NCBI GenBank assembly: GCA_014380705.1
Contig: JACMJI010000316.1
Span: forward strand, 1 to 8,220
DNA: 8,220 bases
Direction of reading: 5' to 3'
From: Gorillibacterium sp.
GTDB taxonomy: Bacteria; Bacillota; Bacilli; Paenibacillales; NBRC-103111
Notes under the pieces: model-generated
The model's input: the letters and a program-made list of their open reading frames with translations, nothing else
Database searches by the model: none
What the model was told of the DNA's origin: nothing
Shown here: in pieces, positions 5,974 to 8,220 of the stretch
Position numbering within the stretch: position 1 is the stretch's first letter
How the letters are laid out: each line of letters opens with the position of its first letter
Made by a program: the position numbers and the translations under genes

Positions 5974-6645
5974 TTATGCCAAATCCTTTTTCGCTTCTAA
6001 AAAAGCGTTTTTATACTCACTAGCTTTTTTAGCAATCAAGCTAAGATCCTTATGTTTAACAGCATCCTTGGTTAAATCAGAGCCAATCCCAACTGCGAAT
6101 GCGCCGGCCTTGATCCAATCCTTGAGATTGTTCAAGTTTACGCCTCCAGTAGGCATTAAATTCGCCTGCGGTAATGGACCACGAATGGTTGGAATAATCG
6201 ACGGCTCATACAGGTTGCCCGGGAAGAGCTTCATCACATCCACGCCAAGCTCAAGCGCTGCTTGAACCTCTTGGATTGTCATTATACCTGGCATAATCGG
6301 AACACGATAACGATTGCACAATTGAATAGTTGCTTTATTCAAACATGGCGCGACAATAAATTCAGCTCCTGCAAGGATAGAGGCCCTTGCTGATTCTGGA
6401 TCTAGAATAGTTCCCGCTCCAATTAAAGCATAATTAGCGGCATTGGGATCGATACTTGAGTAACACTTTGCTAATATAGTTATAGCTTCAAGCGCAAATG
6501 GGACCGTTAAAGTAATCTCGATTACTTTAACTCCCCCGGCAATTGCTTGCTCCGACATCGCCATCACTTCTTCCGGAGAATTACCTCGCAGCACAGCAAC
6601 TACGCCTGCATTTGCAATCTGTTGCAGATAGTTAAACTTTTTCAT
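5974..6645 (-). CDS. eda: 2-keto-3-deoxy-6-phosphogluconate / 4-hydroxy-2-oxoglutarate aldolase, 223 aa
   Basis: This class I aldolase cleaves KDPG to pyruvate and glyceraldehyde-3-phosphate, the last step of hexuronate and Entner-Doudoroff breakdown. Motifs in order are GVVAVLRGN (14-22), GGVKVIEITLTVP with the catalytic Glu E43, LIGAGTILDP (74-83), FIVAPCLN, MPGIMTIQE, VMKLFPG with the Schiff-base Lys K139, and the TGGV phosphate-binding region. The length fits the family. The position equivalent to E. coli Arg49 is T47, as in Firmicute-type homologues with TVP here; this could alter substrate range (KDPG versus KHG or KDPGal). The ATG at 6645 has GAGG 8 bases upstream. It lies 43 bases after the kduD remnant and its stop touches the ATG of the next gene, so it is inside the operon. 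No damage is visible. Confidence 0.93.
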   Translation of the reverse strand: MKKFNYLQQIANAGVVAVLRGNSPEEVMAMSEQAIAGGVKVIEITLTVPFALEAITILAKCYSSIDPNAANYALIGAGTILDPESARASILAGAEFIVAPCLNKATIQLCNRYRVPIMPGIMTIQEVQAALELGVDVMKLFPGNLYEPSIIPTIRGPLPQANLMPTGGVNLNNLKDWIKAGAFAVGIGSDLTKDAVKHKDLSLIAKKASEYKNAFLEAKKDLA

Positions 6646-6688
6646 TTACAGAACCTCATTTATATATTATTTTCACAATATGAATCGC

Positions 6689-7441
6689 TTATCTTGCCAT
6701 CCAACCGCCGTCGACACAAATCACATGACCGTTCAAGTAATCTGAAGCGGATCAAGCTAAGAATACCACTGGCCCCTTCATATCATCAGGCTGTCCCCAT
6801 CTGTCCGCAGGAATCCGCTCCAAAATCGCATCATATCTTAACTTTTCTGCTTGAATCGCAGCCGTATTATTGGTTTCCATATAACCTGGAGCAATCGCAT
6901 TCACTTGAATACCTTTAGATGCCCATTCGTTGGCAAGTGCTTTGGTCACCCCTGCTACTGCATGTTTACTTGCCGTATAACCTGGGACATTGACCCCACC
7001 TTGGTAGGAAAGCATCTAAGCAACGCTAATAATTTTGCCGCTGCCCCGTTCAATCATATGATTACCAACCAACTGGCTGAGGAAAAAACAAACTATTAAG
7101 GTTTAAATCGATCACATCATGCCAATCCTGTCTGGAATGCTCTGCAGCAGGCTTCCGTCGAATAATTCCGGCATTATTCACAAGTATATCAATCCGTCCA
7201 AAAAAGCCTAATGCTTGTTCAAAAACTCCATCCAGCAGCTCTTCTTTGCTTAAATCGACGACAATTGATTCCGCTTTTCGCCCCAAAGCTACAATAGCTT
7301 TCACGGTTTCATCTTATCTCCATACGATACGGCAACGATATCTGCTCCCGCTTCTGCAAGTCCCAGAGCCATGGCTTGTCCCAAACCGCCTGTTGCCCCT
7401 GTTACTAGGGCAACCTTTCCACTCACATTTAATCAGTTCAT
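6689..7441 (-). pseudogene. kduD: 2-dehydro-3-deoxy-D-gluconate 5-dehydrogenase (KduD), five lesions
   Basis: The SDR enzyme KduD reduces 2,5-diketo-3-deoxygluconate to KDG in pectin/uronate catabolism. The whole length is recognisable: VALVTGATGGLGQAMALGLA (NAD-binding TGxxxGxG), ILVNNAGIIRRKPAA, YTASKHAVAG (YxxxK), NAIAPGYMETNN, RIPADRWGQPDD, ending VDGGWMAR and TAA (6691-6689). Over 753 bp it matches the usual 250-residue size. Five lesions are seen: TGA at codon 3 (7435-7433); a one-base loss near 7311; a one-base gain near 7081-7088 (TTTTTTCC run); TAG (7018-7016) in place of the catalytic Ser, 13 residues before the YxxxK Tyr; and TGA (6754-6752) near the end. The two indels cancel in frame. 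GGGAG is well placed before the ATG at 7441, only 4 bases after the regulator's stop, so it was translationally coupled. The enzyme cannot be made. Confidence 0.9.
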
Positions 7442-7445
7442 TGTG

Positions 7446-8213
7446 CTACACTCCCTTTCTCTTATAATCAATAACCGTTCCAGCCTGTTTGAAAGCTTCA
7501 GCATTTTCCGCGGATAACCCTTCGTCTGTAATGATAATATCAATATCCGTTAACGTTGCAAAAGTGTGTAAAGCACTTTGACCAAATTTATAATGATCGA
7601 TGACAGCATAAGTCGTCTGAGCGGTTTCCACCAAGGCTTGCTTAAAAGCAAGTAATTCACCTGTATAAATGGATAAGCCGTACTCCAAATGTAAGGCTGT
7701 TGCTGATACAAAGGCTTTTTGCACATTTAAACGACGGACATAGGTAACGGCCTCATCTCCAGTGAGAATATTGCGCACACGGTAGCCTCCGGGAACGACA
7801 AGACGAATTTGATCCTTCGTTGTCAGTTCGTTGATCACATTTAAATCATTGGTGATAACAGTAAGAGGTTGATTATCCAAGCCTCGGGCAATTTCCAAGG
7901 TGGTGCTGCCACCATCCAAGGCAATTACATCACCTGGCTTTATATGCTGTAGCGCTCTTGCGGCGATCTCCATCTTCTCTGCCTTATGTTTAATATTGGC
8001 TTCGCGCATTGAAAGAATTCCCAGCTGATCATTTTGTGCCAAAATAGCACCTCCATGAACCCGCTTAAGCAGCTTTTGCTCCTCAAGGTTACCTAGATCC
8101 TCACGAATGGTTTTACCCGAAACCTGCAACAGTTCGCTTAACTCAAGCACTGTCACTTCTTTCCTTGCCAAAATTGCTTCCATAATTCTCTCATAACGCC
8201 GGATTGCATGCAT
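7446..8213 (-). CDS. DeoR/GlpR-family transcriptional regulator, 255 aa
   Basis: This sugar-responsive repressor probably controls the operon it heads. Residues 5-57 form the DeoR helix-turn-helix: YERIMEAILARKEVTVLELSELL, then the recognition helix VSGKTIREDL (31-40) and the wing with RVHGGA (51-56). Residues 75-250 form the ISOCOT/DeoR sensor domain, with GDVIALDGGSTTLEIA (94-109, sugar-phosphate loop), TVITNDLNVINEL, FVSATALHLEYGLS and DHYKFGQSALHTFA (206-219), followed by DIDIIITDEG. The effector is probably a phosphorylated keto-deoxy sugar acid such as KDPG, but that is inferred from neighbours. Its stop TAG lies 4 bases before kduD. The ATG at 8213 shows no SD in the 7 bases left in the window and the frame is open to the edge, so the true start may lie further upstream. 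No operator can be seen, as the promoter is outside the window. Confidence 0.92.
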   Translation of the reverse strand: MHAIRRYERIMEAILARKEVTVLELSELLQVSGKTIREDLGNLEEQKLLKRVHGGAILAQNDQLGILSMREANIKHKAEKMEIAARALQHIKPGDVIALDGGSTTLEIARGLDNQPLTVITNDLNVINELTTKDQIRLVVPGGYRVRNILTGDEAVTYVRRLNVQKAFVSATALHLEYGLSIYTGELLAFKQALVETAQTTYAVIDHYKFGQSALHTFATLTDIDIIITDEGLSAENAEAFKQAGTVIDYKRKGV

Positions 8214-8220
8214 AGGAAAC

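Noticed and set aside
6547..7099. Open frames on the plus strand opposite eda and the kduD remnant
   Set aside because: They are shadows of real coding sequence on the other strand, with unnatural composition and no SD.
1..8220. CRISPR arrays, tRNA or rRNA genes, and riboswitches
   Set aside because: No regularly spaced repeats, cloverleaf patterns or conserved riboswitch cores were seen on either strand. The leader at 2694-2860 is long but explained by the broken small gene.

Overview
The window looks like chromosomal DNA from a low-to-moderate GC member of the Bacillales, of Paenibacillus or Bacillaceae type. The grounds are strong Shine-Dalgarno sites (GGAGG/AGGAGG), a Gram-positive-style signal peptide, rho-independent terminators with T-tracts, and a DeoR/KduD/KDPG-aldolase sugar-acid cluster. 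No rRNA, tRNA or CRISPR is visible. Genus-level placement is inference.

Region 1 (1-1766): the last 23 codons of an unidentified plus-strand gene, followed by a complete IS4-type insertion sequence of about 1.68 kb with near-perfect 21-bp terminal inverted repeats and one intact DDE transposase on the minus strand. No target-site duplication is recognisable.

Region 2 (1767-2860): a gene graveyard. It holds a frameshifted coiled-coil tail (1853-2015), a GC-richer, repeatedly frameshifted and 5'-truncated NmrA-type NAD(P)-binding oxidoreductase (2016-2586), and an AT-rich stretch with a likely extended -10 promoter and a broken small membrane-peptide gene (2733-2859).

Region 3 (2862-3758): an intact AT-rich gene for a 205-residue exported beta-rich protein of unknown function. 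It has its own SD and terminator and is followed by another coding remnant.

Region 4 (3789-4511, minus): an intact calcineurin-type metallophosphoesterase.

Region 5 (4623-8213, minus): an operon for 2-keto-3-deoxy sugar-acid (uronate/pectin-type) catabolism, transcribed toward lower coordinates. The order is a DeoR-family regulator, kduD (2-dehydro-3-deoxy-D-gluconate 5-dehydrogenase, now a pseudogene), eda (KDPG/KHG aldolase) and a roughly 450-residue unrecognised protein with a 5' frameshift, ending in a terminator. In a working version KduD would interconvert 2,5-diketo-3-deoxygluconate and 2-keto-3-deoxygluconate. After phosphorylation by a kinase not seen here, Eda would split KDPG to pyruvate and glyceraldehyde-3-phosphate. 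The last gene may act on the polymer or oligosaccharide, but that is only inferred from context. kduD carries five separate lesions, one exactly at the catalytic serine codon, so the pathway is at least partly decayed at this locus. The best candidates for something undescribed are the last gene of this operon and the small-peptide plus exported-protein cassette at 2733-3479.
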